A stretch of DNA of 64,000 bases, from assembly GCF_000517065.1 (NCBI RefSeq), contig NZ_KI912105.1:3373725-3437724 (forward strand), in the 5' to 3' direction. The position numbers were made by a program, and so were the translations under genes. Positions 29,555 to 42,304 of this stretch are shown piece by piece. Origin of the DNA: Alkaliflexus imshenetskii DSM 15055 (lineage in GTDB: Bacteria; Bacteroidota; Bacteroidia; Bacteroidales; Marinilabiliaceae). The first letter of the stretch is position 1; each line of letters starts with the position of its first letter. The notes beneath the pieces are model-generated. The model saw only the letters and a program-made list of their open reading frames with translations. It was not told the DNA's origin and searched no databases.

Positions 29555-29937
29555 TGAATTTTCAATTTGGGCGTAAAGATTCATGGTTTACGCCCAAATT
29601 TCTTTCGCTTCATATTGCGTGAAGTGTTCAGATTTAGTTTTTAACTCTATGCAATTTGTAGATTATGAAGTTAGTATTGAGATGCATTGGATTATCGCTT
29701 CGTAAATTTTTCTAAAAACGGATGATGGGTTTCACATTCAGATTATCAACCGGACGCTCATACACGAGGGCGCTTTTGGAAACGGCTTTTATTGTCGTTC
29801 TGTTATTGATTTGGAAGCGCCCATAAACAGTCCATACGAATACCTTAATCATGCCATCTTTATCGGCCCCCTTGGATTCCCTGATTTGAAACCGGGAGAT
29901 GAGCCTTATGTGATTATTTGGGTTTATAAATTGTTGT
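29555..29937. repeat. Direct repeat copy 2 (~380 bp)
   Basis: Second copy of the element at 24000-24379, same orientation. Long identical blocks include the stretch beginning AAAACGGATGATGGGTTTCA. It follows the esterase stop by about 120 bases. The - strand frame is open for 76 codons here, but it is broken in copy 1. Nothing recognisable lies in 29437-29554. Confidence 0.85.
29564..29600. terminator. Bidirectional-type hairpin at the start of repeat copy 2
   Basis: The same perfect 14-bp stem as in copy 1, arms 29564-29577 and 29587-29600, with a 9-base loop differing by one base. It would end transcription of the GH3-esterase pair before the LacI unit. Confidence 0.7.
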
Positions 29938-30147
29938 GACAATTGTTGGTTTTAGATACCAAATTGTACGATATTATGCAATGGTAATATTATGCGTTTG
30001 TAACAGAGATGTATAGTTGTCTCACACTCAAAAATAAATGTTAAATATTTCACTCTGTAAGGTTCCGTTTTTAAGATTTATTAGCCGAATTATCCAAAAT
30101 TAGAAACGGATTACCTAGAATTGAAAATCAAATACACTTAGCCTTTG

Positions 30148-30155
30148 TAAGTTTG
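30148..30155 (+). promoter_or_regulatory. Candidate -7 promoter element of the lacI-fucU-GH95 operon
   Basis: TAAGTTTG matches the Bacteroidota -7 consensus TAnnTTTG exactly and lies 50 bases before the LacI start. A possible -33 TTG sits at 30121-30123, but the 24-base spacing is longer than usual. TATCCAAAAT, a variant of the repeated motif, is at 30091-30100. Confidence 0.45.
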
Positions 30156-30187
30156 TAACTAGTTCACATTTTTTAGTAGTTATTTAC

Positions 30188-30199
30188 GCACACGTGTGC
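30188..30199. promoter_or_regulatory. 12-bp perfect palindrome GCACACGTGTGC, candidate LacI operator
   Basis: The palindrome has the central CG typical of LacI-family operators and lies between the candidate -7 box and the LacI start codon. A bound repressor there would block its own operon. I saw no second full copy in the window, so autoregulation of the six-gene L-sugar unit is the simplest reading. Confidence 0.55.
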
Positions 30200-30205
30200 A
30201 AAACA

Positions 30206-31207
30206 ATGAAGCGAGTTACAATAAAAGATATTGCCCACAACCTTGGGTTGCACCACTCAACAGTTTCAAGAGCTTTGCGATTTAGTTCGGAGGTGAATGC
30301 TGAAACAAGAGAGCGGGTGATAAACTATGCCCAAAGCAAAGGTTATCAGATAAACCGTAATGCGTTACTTCTTCGGGGTGTCAGGAGCAATATCATTGGC
30401 GTAATTGTCCCGAATATCCACCATAACTTCTTTTCAAATTTTGTAAGTATTGTCACACGACTGGCTTTTGAGTCCGGATTCATCGTTGCCATCTTTCAAT
30501 CAGAGGAGTCTCTGGTTCAGGAAATCGAAATTGTAAATTCAATCATACAGCAGAATCTGGCAGGCGTAATTTTTTCCCATTCGATGGAGACTGAAGAAGT
30601 ATCTCATTTCAATAAGCTGGATCAGTATAAGATTCCAATCGTTTGTTTCGACAGGGTAACCAAATCCTTAAATAAATCAGCTGTTGTGTTGAATAATGAG
30701 GCAACCCTAAGAAATGTGGTGAGAAAGTTGAGCGCAATGGGTTATTCAAAAATTGCCTATCTGTCAGGCGCTTCTTCGATTCAACTTTTTCGGGAGCGAC
30801 AAAATGGGTATATTGGTGGATTAGAGGAGATTAATGCTTCATACAGCAACTGTGTTGCATTAGCTGGAGCCTTCACCATTCAAAAAGGACAGGAATTGAT
30901 AAAGGAGTTATGGATGCATGATGAGAAGCCGGATGCACTGATTTTTGATTCTCACTTTTTGGCGATAGGTGCCTTGAGCTATCTAAAGAAAAACCATCCT
31001 GGCTGTACGGATAACTTAGGTATAGCAAGTTTTGGCGGAGATCCATGTCTCTCGCTCTATGCCGAAAACACAATAATTATTAAGCAGCCCGAAAAGCAAA
31101 TGGCTGAGGCCGCGCTCGATTTGTTATTGTCAGCAATTGATAATCCTGCTGCCGACAAGGTTGAAATCATCGAGTTTCAAGCCGAGATAATTGATAATAA
31201 ACTTTAA
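30206..31207 (+). CDS. LacI/GalR family transcriptional regulator
   Basis: A 333-residue regulator. ATG at 30206 is preferred over the GTG four codons upstream, which would overlap the palindrome. Residues 1-60 form the LacI helix-turn-helix with hinge helix ([21 protein letters not shown]), and the rest (about 60-333) is a periplasmic-binding-protein-like effector domain. It heads a tight unit with fucU (10 bases later), GH95, fucP and two oxidoreductases, so its effector is probably L-fucose, L-galactose or a breakdown product. It is the only transcription factor in the window. The other transcription units must answer to regulators elsewhere. Confidence 0.93.
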   Translation: MKRVTIKDIAHNLGLHHSTVSRALRFSSEVNAETRERVINYAQSKGYQINRNALLLRGVRSNIIGVIVPNIHHNFFSNFVSIVTRLAFESGFIVAIFQSEESLVQEIEIVNSIIQQNLAGVIFSHSMETEEVSHFNKLDQYKIPIVCFDRVTKSLNKSAVVLNNEATLRNVVRKLSAMGYSKIAYLSGASSIQLFRERQNGYIGGLEEINASYSNCVALAGAFTIQKGQELIKELWMHDEKPDALIFDSHFLAIGALSYLKKNHPGCTDNLGIASFGGDPCLSLYAENTIIIKQPEKQMAEAALDLLLSAIDNPAADKVEIIEFQAEIIDNKL

Positions 31208-31217
31208 ATCAGGTCTT

Positions 31218-31655
31218 ATGTTAAAAGGAATCTCTCCCATTATTAGTCCCGACTTACTCCAGATTTTGGCACGTATGGGGCATGGCGATGAAATTGTGTT
31301 TGCTGATGCCCATTTCCCCGGAGAATCATTCAATAGCCGTATTCTGCGTGCCGACGGAATAAGAATTCCCGACTTGCTTGAGGCTGTTTTGCCTCTCTTC
31401 GAACTCGATAGTTATGTTCCAAATCCATTAATCATGATGGCTGCGGTGGAAGGTGACGTACTCGACCCGGCTGTTGAGCAGCAATATCTGAAGGCCGTGC
31501 AAATATCGAACCCCAATATTTCAAGCGTTAAACGTATTGAGCGGTTTGCGTTTTATGAACGCACACGCAGCGCATTTGCAGTTGTTATGACCGGGGAAAC
31601 GGCAAAGTATGGAAATATTATTTTGAAAAAAGGAGTAACTCCAACAGGACGATAA
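31218..31655 (+). CDS. fucU: RbsD/FucU family L-fucose mutarotase
   Basis: A 145-residue cytoplasmic protein that interconverts the anomers of L-fucose (L-galactose has the same ring stereochemistry and could also be handled). ATG at 31218 is chosen because an upstream in-frame start would overlap the lacI end and precede the conserved [13 protein letters not shown] start. The FucU signatures [15 protein letters not shown] and the C-terminal [10 protein letters not shown] are present, and length is normal. It lies 10 bases after lacI and 16 before GH95. FucU normally serves imported sugar, which fits the permease two genes later. Confidence 0.93.
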   Translation: MLKGISPIISPDLLQILARMGHGDEIVFADAHFPGESFNSRILRADGIRIPDLLEAVLPLFELDSYVPNPLIMMAAVEGDVLDPAVEQQYLKAVQISNPNISSVKRIERFAFYERTRSAFAVVMTGETAKYGNIILKKGVTPTGR

Positions 31656-31671
31656 TTTTAAAATCAAAATT

Positions 31672-34152
31672 ATGATTAAGCAGCTTATTAGTTTGGTGTT
31701 GTTGTGGTTGATGATTGGTTCATGCAGCAGCAACCCAAAGAACGCAGACCTGAAATTATGGTATTCTGCTCCCGCCCAGAAATGGGAAGAGGCACTCCCG
31801 GTAGGCAATGGACGGCTTGGAGCTATGGTTTTTGGAAATCCCATTAGCGAACTGATTCAGCTAAATGAAAATACCATCTGGGCCGGAAGTCCCAATAGAA
31901 ATGACAACCCCAATGCACTTGAAGCCTTGCAAAAGGTACGGCAACTGATTTTTGATGGGCGATACATCGAAGCACAGGATTTGGCCAATGCCTCAATTAT
32001 CTCAAAATCATCGCATGGAATGCCTTATCAGACTGCAGGTAACTTGCGGTTTAATTTTGAGGGGCACGAGGGCTATTCAAAATTTTACCGGGAACTCGAT
32101 ATTGAACGTGCAATTGCAACCACACGCTATAAAGTGAATGGAGTTACCTACACTCGTGAGGTTTTTTCTTCGTTTACCGATGAGGTTACAGTTATCAGAC
32201 TAACAGCTGATAAACCCGGTGCCATAACTTTTACCTCACAGATGGATCGGCCGGGAAATGTGGTGCTTGATGTGGTTGGTAACGATGTGTTACGCATGAG
32301 AGGTGTTACCAGCAACCATGAATCGGTGGAAGGCAAAGTGGAGTTTGTGGTACTTGGTAAAATAATGAATGAAGGAGGTGTGCTTACTGCCGCAAAAAAC
32401 CAGATAAAGGTTGAGAATGCCAACAGTGTCACTGTTCTGGTTTCAATAGGCACCAATTTTATTAATTATACCGATATAAGCGGGAATGCCCAGCAGGTTG
32501 CTGAGAATTATCTGAACAAAGCCATAGTAAAAAATTATGACCAGATGCTACAGTCGCATGTGGCTCATTATCAAAGTTTCTTTAATCGCGTTTCGTTACA
32601 TCTTGGTCAAACCGACTCAATTCAGAATACAACGGATGTGAGAATTGAACAGTTTAGCAAAGGCAATGATCCTTCGCTGGCTGCAATGTACTTCCAATTT
32701 GGGCGCTACTTGCTAATCACCTCTTCGCAACCGGGTACGCAAGCCGCCAACTTACAGGGAATCTGGAACGATCAGCTATATCCGGCATGGGATAGTAAAT
32801 ACACACTCAATATAAATGCTGAGATGAACTACTGGCCTGCCGAACCAACCAACTTGCCGGAGTTGCACGAGCCATTTATCCAGATGATCAGAGAGCTTTC
32901 TGAGGCCGGATGCGAAACTGCCAGAACAATGTATGGCGCCAACGGCTGGGTAACGCATCACAATACCGACATCTGGCGAATTACCGGTGCCGTGGATGGT
33001 TCATACTGGGGCATGTGGCCAATGGGCGGTGTCTGGCTTAGCCAGCATCTGTTCGATAAGTATGAGTACAGCGGCGATACCGAATATCTGAGGTCAGTTT
33101 ACGACATATTAAGAGGAGCGGCTGAGTTTTGTGTCGATTTCATGGTAGAAGAGCCTGAAAACGGTTGGATGGTTGTGGTTCCTTCAAACTCACCTGAAAA
33201 CTCGCCTTCAATTCATTATCAGTCTTCCATAGCGGCAGGTACCACCATCGACAATCAACTGGTCTTTGATCTGTTTACAAAAACCATTAGGGCTGCCCAA
33301 ATTCTGGATATTGACGAAGAACTGGTTCCAGAGATGAAAAGAATACTTGAGTTGCTGCCTCCCATGCAAATTGGCAAGCATGGTCAGCTGCAGGAATGGA
33401 TGCACGATTGGGATAGCCCCAATGACAAGCACAGACACGTTTCGCATCTGTATGGGCTATTTCCTTCCAATCAAATTTCTCCCTTTCAATCACCTGAACT
33501 GGCTGATGCTTCGCGCACCACATTGATTCACCGGGGCGACCCATCCACAGGCTGGTCAATCAACTGGAAAATCAACTTGTGGGCTCGTTTGCTCGATGGC
33601 AACCATGCTTATAACCTGATGCGTGAACAGATTAAGCTTGTAGGTCGAAATACAGATGCCAGAGCACACTCTGAGTTGGGTGGTACCTATCCAAATATGT
33701 TTGATGCCCATCCGCCATTTCAAATCGACGGGAATTTTGGTTTTACATCGGGATTAACAGAAATGTTGATGCAAAGTCATGATGGGGCACTACATCTTTT
33801 ACCGGCACTGCCAGATGTATGGCCCACTGGCAGAGTCACCGGCCTGAGAGCTCGCGGCGGTTTTGAAATAGTAGAGATGGAATGGAAGAATAATAAAGTG
33901 ACGAAGTTGGTTGTTAAATCGTCGCTTGGCGGAAACTTACGATTAAGAGCCGGCAATGAGCTTAAGATAAAGGGTAGGGGGAAAATGGCTGTTGCAGAGG
34001 GAAATAACAGCAATCCGTTTTATCAGTTGCCTGAGATTAAGCAACCAATTATTTCCACATCGGCCAACCTGAATGAGTTTGTTCTGCCTAATGTTTTTAT
34101 GTACGATGTTCAAACTGAAGCAGGAGGGGTCTACACCGTTGTTGCCAAATAA
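31672..34152 (+). CDS. GH95 alpha-L-fucosidase or alpha-L-galactosidase, lipoprotein
   Basis: An 826-residue lipoprotein (lipobox MIGSC, Cys18) of GH95, which removes terminal alpha-L-fucose or alpha-L-galactose with inversion. The N-terminal beta domain (about 22-270) begins with [19 protein letters not shown], and the (alpha/alpha)6 catalytic domain follows to about 700. Conserved residues seen are Asn380 and Asn382 in [12 protein letters not shown], Glu in PSNSPENS and Asp in FQIDGNFG. Thr378 occupies the position that is His in bifidobacterial fucosidase AfcA. From memory, Thr at this site is found in a Bacteroides ovatus alpha-L-galactosidase acting on corn xylan. With a xylan PUL around it, L-galactose on glucuronoarabinoxylan is a strong candidate substrate. 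Confidence 0.93.
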   Translation: MIKQLISLVLLWLMIGSCSSNPKNADLKLWYSAPAQKWEEALPVGNGRLGAMVFGNPISELIQLNENTIWAGSPNRNDNPNALEALQKVRQLIFDGRYIEAQDLANASIISKSSHGMPYQTAGNLRFNFEGHEGYSKFYRELDIERAIATTRYKVNGVTYTREVFSSFTDEVTVIRLTADKPGAITFTSQMDRPGNVVLDVVGNDVLRMRGVTSNHESVEGKVEFVVLGKIMNEGGVLTAAKNQIKVENANSVTVLVSIGTNFINYTDISGNAQQVAENYLNKAIVKNYDQMLQSHVAHYQSFFNRVSLHLGQTDSIQNTTDVRIEQFSKGNDPSLAAMYFQFGRYLLITSSQPGTQAANLQGIWNDQLYPAWDSKYTLNINAEMNYWPAEPTNLPELHEPFIQMIRELSEAGCETARTMYGANGWVTHHNTDIWRITGAVDGSYWGMWPMGGVWLSQHLFDKYEYSGDTEYLRSVYDILRGAAEFCVDFMVEEPENGWMVVVPSNSPENSPSIHYQSSIAAGTTIDNQLVFDLFTKTIRAAQILDIDEELVPEMKRILELLPPMQIGKHGQLQEWMHDWDSPNDKHRHVSHLYGLFPSNQISPFQSPELADASRTTLIHRGDPSTGWSINWKINLWARLLDGNHAYNLMREQIKLVGRNTDARAHSELGGTYPNMFDAHPPFQIDGNFGFTSGLTEMLMQSHDGALHLLPALPDVWPTGRVTGLRARGGFEIVEMEWKNNKVTKLVVKSSLGGNLRLRAGNELKIKGRGKMAVAEGNNSNPFYQLPEIKQPIISTSANLNEFVLPNVFMYDVQTEAGGVYTVVAK

Positions 34153-34172
34153 CGGGATTAATACTTAAAGCT

Positions 34173-35471
34173 ATGTTAAAGCCAAAACTTGTAGAAAAGA
34201 AGTATCTGCTCCCATTCATCATTGTGACCAGTTTGTTCGCACTGTGGGGATTTGCCAATGATATTACCAACCCATTGGTTGCTGCTTTTAGCACCATAAT
34301 GGAAATTCCCAATGCCAAAGCTGCTCTGATTCAGTTTGCATTTTATGGTGGGTATGCTACCATGGCCATTCCGGCTGCTTTATTTGTGCGCAAGTACAGT
34401 TATAAAAAAGCAATTATTCTCGGATTGGCGCTTTATGCTACAGGTGCTTTGCTTTTTATCCCGGCGGCACAGTTCGAGTTGTTTGGCTTTTTTCTGGCAT
34501 CGCTTTATATCCTGACGTTTGGACTGGCTTTTTTGGAGACCACAGCCAATCCTTACATCCTTTCGATGGGTGATGAGAAGTCCTCAACCCGCAGGTTAAA
34601 TCTGGCACAATCGTTCAACCCATTAGGCTCAATACTTGGCATGTTTGTGGCTTCAAATGTCATTTTAGCATCATTGCAGTCCGAACTGCGCGACAGTTCA
34701 GGAAACCTGATTTTTGAAACCCTCAGCTTTGCCGAGAAGGCTGCCATCCGAACCCACGATCTTGCTGTAATTCGCAATCCTTACGTGGCATTGGGACTGG
34801 TGGTGATTGCTATGATAGTTGTTTTTGTTATCGCAAACATGCCAAATACCCGCAACGAAAACCCCAACGCATCGGTGAAAGCAGCCTTTAAGCGACTGTT
34901 CAAAAACACCATTTACCGTCAGGGAGTAATCGCTCAGGTGTTTTACGTAGGCGTTCAAATCATGTGCTGGACATTCATTATTCATTATGCCGAGAATCTG
35001 GGGTTGTCAAAAGCAACCGCGCAGCGATACAACATGGTAGCAATGTCACTTTTTATTGCCTTCAGGTTCTTTAGCACATTTCTGATGCGCTACTTTAACT
35101 CCCGCAAATTACTCATGGCTTTTGCAATAGGCGGTGTTATTGCCATTTCAGGAACAATCTTCATTCAGGGAATGGGCGGTTTGTATTGCCTTATTGCTAC
35201 TTCCGCGTTTATGTCGCTCATGTTTCCTACCATTTACGGAATTTCCCTCGAAGGTATTGGTGAGGATGCCACACTTGGCGCAGCCGGATTGGTTATGGCC
35301 ATTGTTGGCGGAGCGCTTATGCCTCCACTACAGGGCTATATAATGGATTTTGAATATATAATCGGCTTTTCTGCTGTAAATCTTTCATTCATTCTTCCTC
35401 TGGTCTGCTTTATCGTCATCGCCCGATTTGGTTATGTGACTGCAAAGGCAGAAAAACAAACATCTGTTTAA
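34173..35471 (+). CDS. fucP: L-fucose:H+ symporter, MFS (FucP family)
   Basis: A 432-residue inner-membrane permease with about 12 hydrophobic helices. The first helix has LFALWGFANDITNP, where Asp30 corresponds to Asp46 of E. coli FucP, and helix 4 has FLETTANPY, where Glu122 corresponds to Glu135; both matter for proton-coupled transport. E. coli FucP also accepts L-galactose, so either sugar is possible. It begins 20 bases after GH95 and ends 2 bases before the aldo/keto reductase, so it belongs to the lacI-led operon and brings the released sugar into the cytoplasm. Confidence 0.93.
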   Translation: MLKPKLVEKKYLLPFIIVTSLFALWGFANDITNPLVAAFSTIMEIPNAKAALIQFAFYGGYATMAIPAALFVRKYSYKKAIILGLALYATGALLFIPAAQFELFGFFLASLYILTFGLAFLETTANPYILSMGDEKSSTRRLNLAQSFNPLGSILGMFVASNVILASLQSELRDSSGNLIFETLSFAEKAAIRTHDLAVIRNPYVALGLVVIAMIVVFVIANMPNTRNENPNASVKAAFKRLFKNTIYRQGVIAQVFYVGVQIMCWTFIIHYAENLGLSKATAQRYNMVAMSLFIAFRFFSTFLMRYFNSRKLLMAFAIGGVIAISGTIFIQGMGGLYCLIATSAFMSLMFPTIYGISLEGIGEDATLGAAGLVMAIVGGALMPPLQGYIMDFEYIIGFSAVNLSFILPLVCFIVIARFGYVTAKAEKQTSV

Positions 35472-35473
35472 TC

Positions 35474-36499
35474 ATGGAATCTAATAATGACAAATATTTA
35501 AATGGGAATAAAATTCCTAAAATCACTCTTAACAATGGAACCAATATTCCAGTTTTGGGTCTTGGTACTTTTGGTTCTGACAATTATAGTGCGCAACAAA
35601 TAGCTGATGCTGTTGATTTTGCAATCAGAAACGGCTATAGGCACATCGACTGTGCATCGGTTTATATGAACGAAGCCGAAATTGGAAGCGTCATTTCAGG
35701 GCTGATAAAGGAAGGGGTTGTAAAACGTGAAGAACTCTGGATTACATCTAAAGTTTGGAACGATGCGCATGGAGCAGGTGAGGTCATTGATTCGTGCAAA
35801 AAATCACTCAAAAACCTAAAGCTTGACTACCTCGACTTATTCCTCATACATTGGCCTTTCCCGAATTACCATGCTCCCGGATGCGATGGTGATGCACGAA
35901 ACCCAAACTCCCGGCCTTATAACCATGATGCGTATATGATGGCCTGGCGACAAATGGAGGCTTTGGTAGATATGGGTCTGGTAAAATCCATTGGCACATC
36001 AAACATGACCATCCCAAAAATGGAACTTCTTTTAAGAGATGCCAGAATTAAACCGGTGGTAAATGAAATGGAGCTTCATCCCCATTTTCAGCAGCCGGAG
36101 TTGTTTGATTTTCTGGTTGAAAGAGGCATTCAGCCCATTGGCTATTCGCCCATCGGCTCACCCAAACGGCCAGAGCGTGACAGAACGTCTGACGACACAG
36201 TGGATATAGAGGACCCGGTAATAGTATCAATAGCAGAAAGATTGCATTTACATCCTGCTGAGGTATGTATTAAATGGGGCGTGCAAAGAGGTGAAGTAGT
36301 CATACCTTTTTCGGTATCACCAACCAAAATAGTAAACAATCTCAAAGCTGTCACAAGTAACGCCATCACCCATGAAGAGATGCAGCAAATTGCCGGTATC
36401 GATAAAAATTGTCGACTGATTAAAGGTCAGGTGTTTTTATGGGAAGGTGCAAAAAGCTGGGAGGATTTATGGGATTTAAATGGTGAAATAACTTGTTAA
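35474..36499 (+). CDS. Aldo/keto reductase, aldose-reductase-like
   Basis: A 341-residue cytoplasmic NAD(P)H-dependent oxidoreductase with a TIM barrel. The complete AKR tetrad is visible: Asp59 and Tyr64 (HIDCASVY), Lys93 (ITSKVW) and His126 (LIHWPF). The opening IPVLGLGTFGSDNYS is of the aldose-reductase type. It sits 2 bases after fucP. It could reduce L-galactose or L-fucose to the alditol, or oxidise it to the lactone as L-fucose dehydrogenases of this fold do. Position and fold support sugar processing; direction is undecided. Confidence 0.9.
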   Translation: MESNNDKYLNGNKIPKITLNNGTNIPVLGLGTFGSDNYSAQQIADAVDFAIRNGYRHIDCASVYMNEAEIGSVISGLIKEGVVKREELWITSKVWNDAHGAGEVIDSCKKSLKNLKLDYLDLFLIHWPFPNYHAPGCDGDARNPNSRPYNHDAYMMAWRQMEALVDMGLVKSIGTSNMTIPKMELLLRDARIKPVVNEMELHPHFQQPELFDFLVERGIQPIGYSPIGSPKRPERDRTSDDTVDIEDPVIVSIAERLHLHPAEVCIKWGVQRGEVVIPFSVSPTKIVNNLKAVTSNAITHEEMQQIAGIDKNCRLIKGQVFLWEGAKSWEDLWDLNGEITC

Positions 36500-36524
36500 T
36501 CAATTATTAAAGTCAAAGAGTATT

Positions 36525-37589
36525 ATGAATACAATAATGAAAGCAGCATATCTTCCTGGGAATAGCACCGTTGATTTTAAAGAAGTTACAATACCTCAAC
36601 CCGGACCCGGCGAAGTGCTTATCAGGATGAAGGCTTCTACTATTTGTGGCAGCGATATACGTGCCATTTACCGCGAACATCTGGGAAAAGGACCAGAGGC
36701 TTATCAGAATAAAATTGCCGGCCATGAGCCAAGCGGACAAATTGTGCAGTGCGGGCCCAAAACCAAAAGGTTTAAGGAGGGCGACAGGGTGGTGGTGTAC
36801 CATATTTCGGGCTGTGGTGTTTGCAACGATTGCCGCAGAGGTTACATGATTTCGTGTACCAGTCCTTCGCGTGCAGCTTATGGCTGGCAGCGCGATGGGG
36901 GCATGGCGCCATACATGCTAGCCGAAGAGAAGGATTGTGTATTGCTGCCCGACGAACTCACTTACGTTGACGGCGCGCAGATTGCGTGCGGATTTGGTAC
37001 GGTTTACGAAGGTCTGGAGAAGATAGGTATTTCAGGTAACGATGCAGTGTTGGTTGTGGGCTTGGGGCCTGTTGGACTGGCTGCGCTTATGCTTGCAAAA
37101 GCCCTTGGTGCAACGCACCTCGTTGGTGTTGACACCGTGAAAGAACGCTGTGATTTGGCGCTGAAACTCGGCCTGGCCAATGAGGTTTTTGTATCGGGTT
37201 CCGACACTTTAGAGCAGGTGGTGGCCACTACCTATCAAAAACAGGGATTTGAGAAAACGGTTGATTGCTCCGGCAATACCCATGGCCGTCAGCTCTGCAT
37301 CAGGGCTACACGCAAGTGGGGTAAAATGGTGATGATTGGCGAAGGGGGTACTGTGGAATTTAACCCAAGCCCCGACATCATTCACGACCAGATAACCATA
37401 TATGGCTCATGGGTTACAAATATCTGGAGGATGGAAGAATTGGTTGAGCGCCTTGTTAGGTGGGGCATTCATCCTGAAGATTTGGTTACGCATCGGTTTA
37501 CCATCGACAAGGTTGATGAAGCCTATGAACTGATGAATGAAGGTAAGTGCGGAAAAGTAGCTGTGGTGTTTGATGAGGAGATAAAGTAG
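36525..37589 (+). CDS. Zinc-dependent alcohol/polyol dehydrogenase (MDR family)
   Basis: A 354-residue cytoplasmic medium-chain dehydrogenase. The GroES-like domain has the catalytic-zinc Cys in TICGSD, His-Glu in AGHEP and the structural-zinc pattern CGVCNDCRRGYMISC. The Rossmann domain has VVGLGPVGLAAL. It resembles sorbitol and threonine dehydrogenases. ATG at 36525 and 36537 are both possible starts. It lies 25 bases after the aldo/keto reductase, so an alditol made by that enzyme could be oxidised here to a ketose. Fucose isomerase, kinase and aldolase are absent from the window, which fits an alternative route. Confidence 0.9.
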   Translation: MNTIMKAAYLPGNSTVDFKEVTIPQPGPGEVLIRMKASTICGSDIRAIYREHLGKGPEAYQNKIAGHEPSGQIVQCGPKTKRFKEGDRVVVYHISGCGVCNDCRRGYMISCTSPSRAAYGWQRDGGMAPYMLAEEKDCVLLPDELTYVDGAQIACGFGTVYEGLEKIGISGNDAVLVVGLGPVGLAALMLAKALGATHLVGVDTVKERCDLALKLGLANEVFVSGSDTLEQVVATTYQKQGFEKTVDCSGNTHGRQLCIRATRKWGKMVMIGEGGTVEFNPSPDIIHDQITIYGSWVTNIWRMEELVERLVRWGIHPEDLVTHRFTIDKVDEAYELMNEGKCGKVAVVFDEEIK

Positions 37590-37666
37590 GTGTTAGAGTA
37601 TCTCCATGTTGGTAAGTAGGGTAAGCGATTTCTAATTTTTTAAATGAGTCATTAATTCTTATTGTC

Positions 37667-39043
37667 ATGCATATATTCAAACTGTTTAGCACCTGGGTAG
37701 CTGTTCTTTTAGTTCTTAGTAATATGGCTGGGATTAATTGCAATGCTCAAAAGCCAATCATCCAAACCAAATACACCGCCGACCCGGCACCTATGGTTTA
37801 CAACGACACCGTGTTTCTATATACCGGGCACGACGAGGACGATGCCATGGGTTTTAAAATGTTTAATTGGTTGCTATATTCATCAACCGACATGGTAAAT
37901 TGGACCGACCATGGTGTGGTTGCATCGTTAGATAATTTTGACTGGGTACCTTATAATAATGGTGCATGGGCACCTCATTGCATCGAGCGCAATGGCAAGT
38001 TTTACTTCTATTGTCCCATCCCAAATGGAATTGGAATAGGGGTTTTGGTGGCCGATAGTCCTTATGGACCGTTTAAGGATCCGCTCGGCAAACCTTTGAT
38101 TCAAAACAGCCATCATGACATTGACCCGGCTATATTTATCGATGACGACGGGCAGGCGTACTTATACTGGGGCAATCCGAAAGTCTATTATGTGAAGCTT
38201 AACGAGGATATGATTTCATATTCTGGGGAAATTATGGTTGAAGAAACAACACCTGCGAACTATCAGGAAGGCCCTTGGGTGTGGAAGCGCAACGAACATT
38301 ATTACCTGGCTTATGCCTCTACCTGTTGTCCCGAAGGGATTGGTTACGCCATGAGTAGTTCGCCCACCGGACCATGGGAGTATAAGGGAATGATAATGGA
38401 TGCTACTGAACTTAGTCGGGGAAATCATCCCGGAATAATAGAGTTTAAAGGGAAATGGTACTGTTTTGGTCATACATACGATTTGCTTAAACTAACCACT
38501 ACCAAGTTTTATGAGCGCCGTTCGGTGATGATGGATGAGATGATTTATAACCCCGACGGAACCATACAAAACCGTCCCTACTGGACGATAGATGGTGCGC
38601 AACAAGTGGGAGCCCTGAATCCTTTTGTACGTGTGGAGGCAGAAACGATGGCCTGGAGCGAAGGTGTTAAAACCAGATTTGAAACCGAATGGGAAGGCGA
38701 TTTTGATTGGGCAAGAGGCGCGAAAATCGCCGACAGGAGGTTTGTAACATCCATAAACAATGGAGATTACATTATGGTAAAAGGTGCCGATTTTTCAAAT
38801 GGCGCAAAATCGGTCGAGGTAAGTGTAGCCTCGCTTTACGGTGGGAAAATCGAAATTAGAATCGATAAAATAGATGGGCCAATCATTGCCACTGTCGATG
38901 TAAATACATCGCGCGAAGGCGGTATATGGAGAACTTTTACTGCACCTGTAAATAAGAAAGCAAAGGGCGTACGCGATGTGTACTTTGTTTTTAAAGGCGA
39001 AAAAGACCTTTTCGATTTTGATTGGTGGAAATTCAATAAATAA
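37667..39043 (+). CDS. GH43 with C-terminal CBM6, paralogue 1
   Basis: A 458-residue exported enzyme (signal peptide about 1-27, ending NCNAQ). The GH43 propeller (about 30-320) has base Asp39 in TADPAP, modulator Asp in DIDPAIF and acid Glu in EGPW. A CBM6-like domain (about 325-457) begins RVEAETMAWSEG and ends FDFDWWKF. Likely an alpha-L-arabinofuranosidase acting on xylan side chains. It is one of three related genes (42305 and 55863). This copy lacks a short insert after the modulator Asp and carries a CCPEG loop instead of the GIPEY loop of the other two, so specificity may differ. Confidence 0.92.
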   Translation: MHIFKLFSTWVAVLLVLSNMAGINCNAQKPIIQTKYTADPAPMVYNDTVFLYTGHDEDDAMGFKMFNWLLYSSTDMVNWTDHGVVASLDNFDWVPYNNGAWAPHCIERNGKFYFYCPIPNGIGIGVLVADSPYGPFKDPLGKPLIQNSHHDIDPAIFIDDDGQAYLYWGNPKVYYVKLNEDMISYSGEIMVEETTPANYQEGPWVWKRNEHYYLAYASTCCPEGIGYAMSSSPTGPWEYKGMIMDATELSRGNHPGIIEFKGKWYCFGHTYDLLKLTTTKFYERRSVMMDEMIYNPDGTIQNRPYWTIDGAQQVGALNPFVRVEAETMAWSEGVKTRFETEWEGDFDWARGAKIADRRFVTSINNGDYIMVKGADFSNGAKSVEVSVASLYGGKIEIRIDKIDGPIIATVDVNTSREGGIWRTFTAPVNKKAKGVRDVYFVFKGEKDLFDFDWWKFNK

Positions 39044-42244
<3,201 letters not shown>

Positions 42245-42304
42245 TAATTAGTTATTTATGTGTATGATGGAATTATTATGAATTATAAAATTAATAATAG
42301 AGTG

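Noticed and set aside
29712-29942. 76-codon minus-strand frame as a real gene
   Set aside because: It lies inside the repeat, overlaps a likely regulatory region, has no recognised domain and is interrupted by a stop in the other copy.
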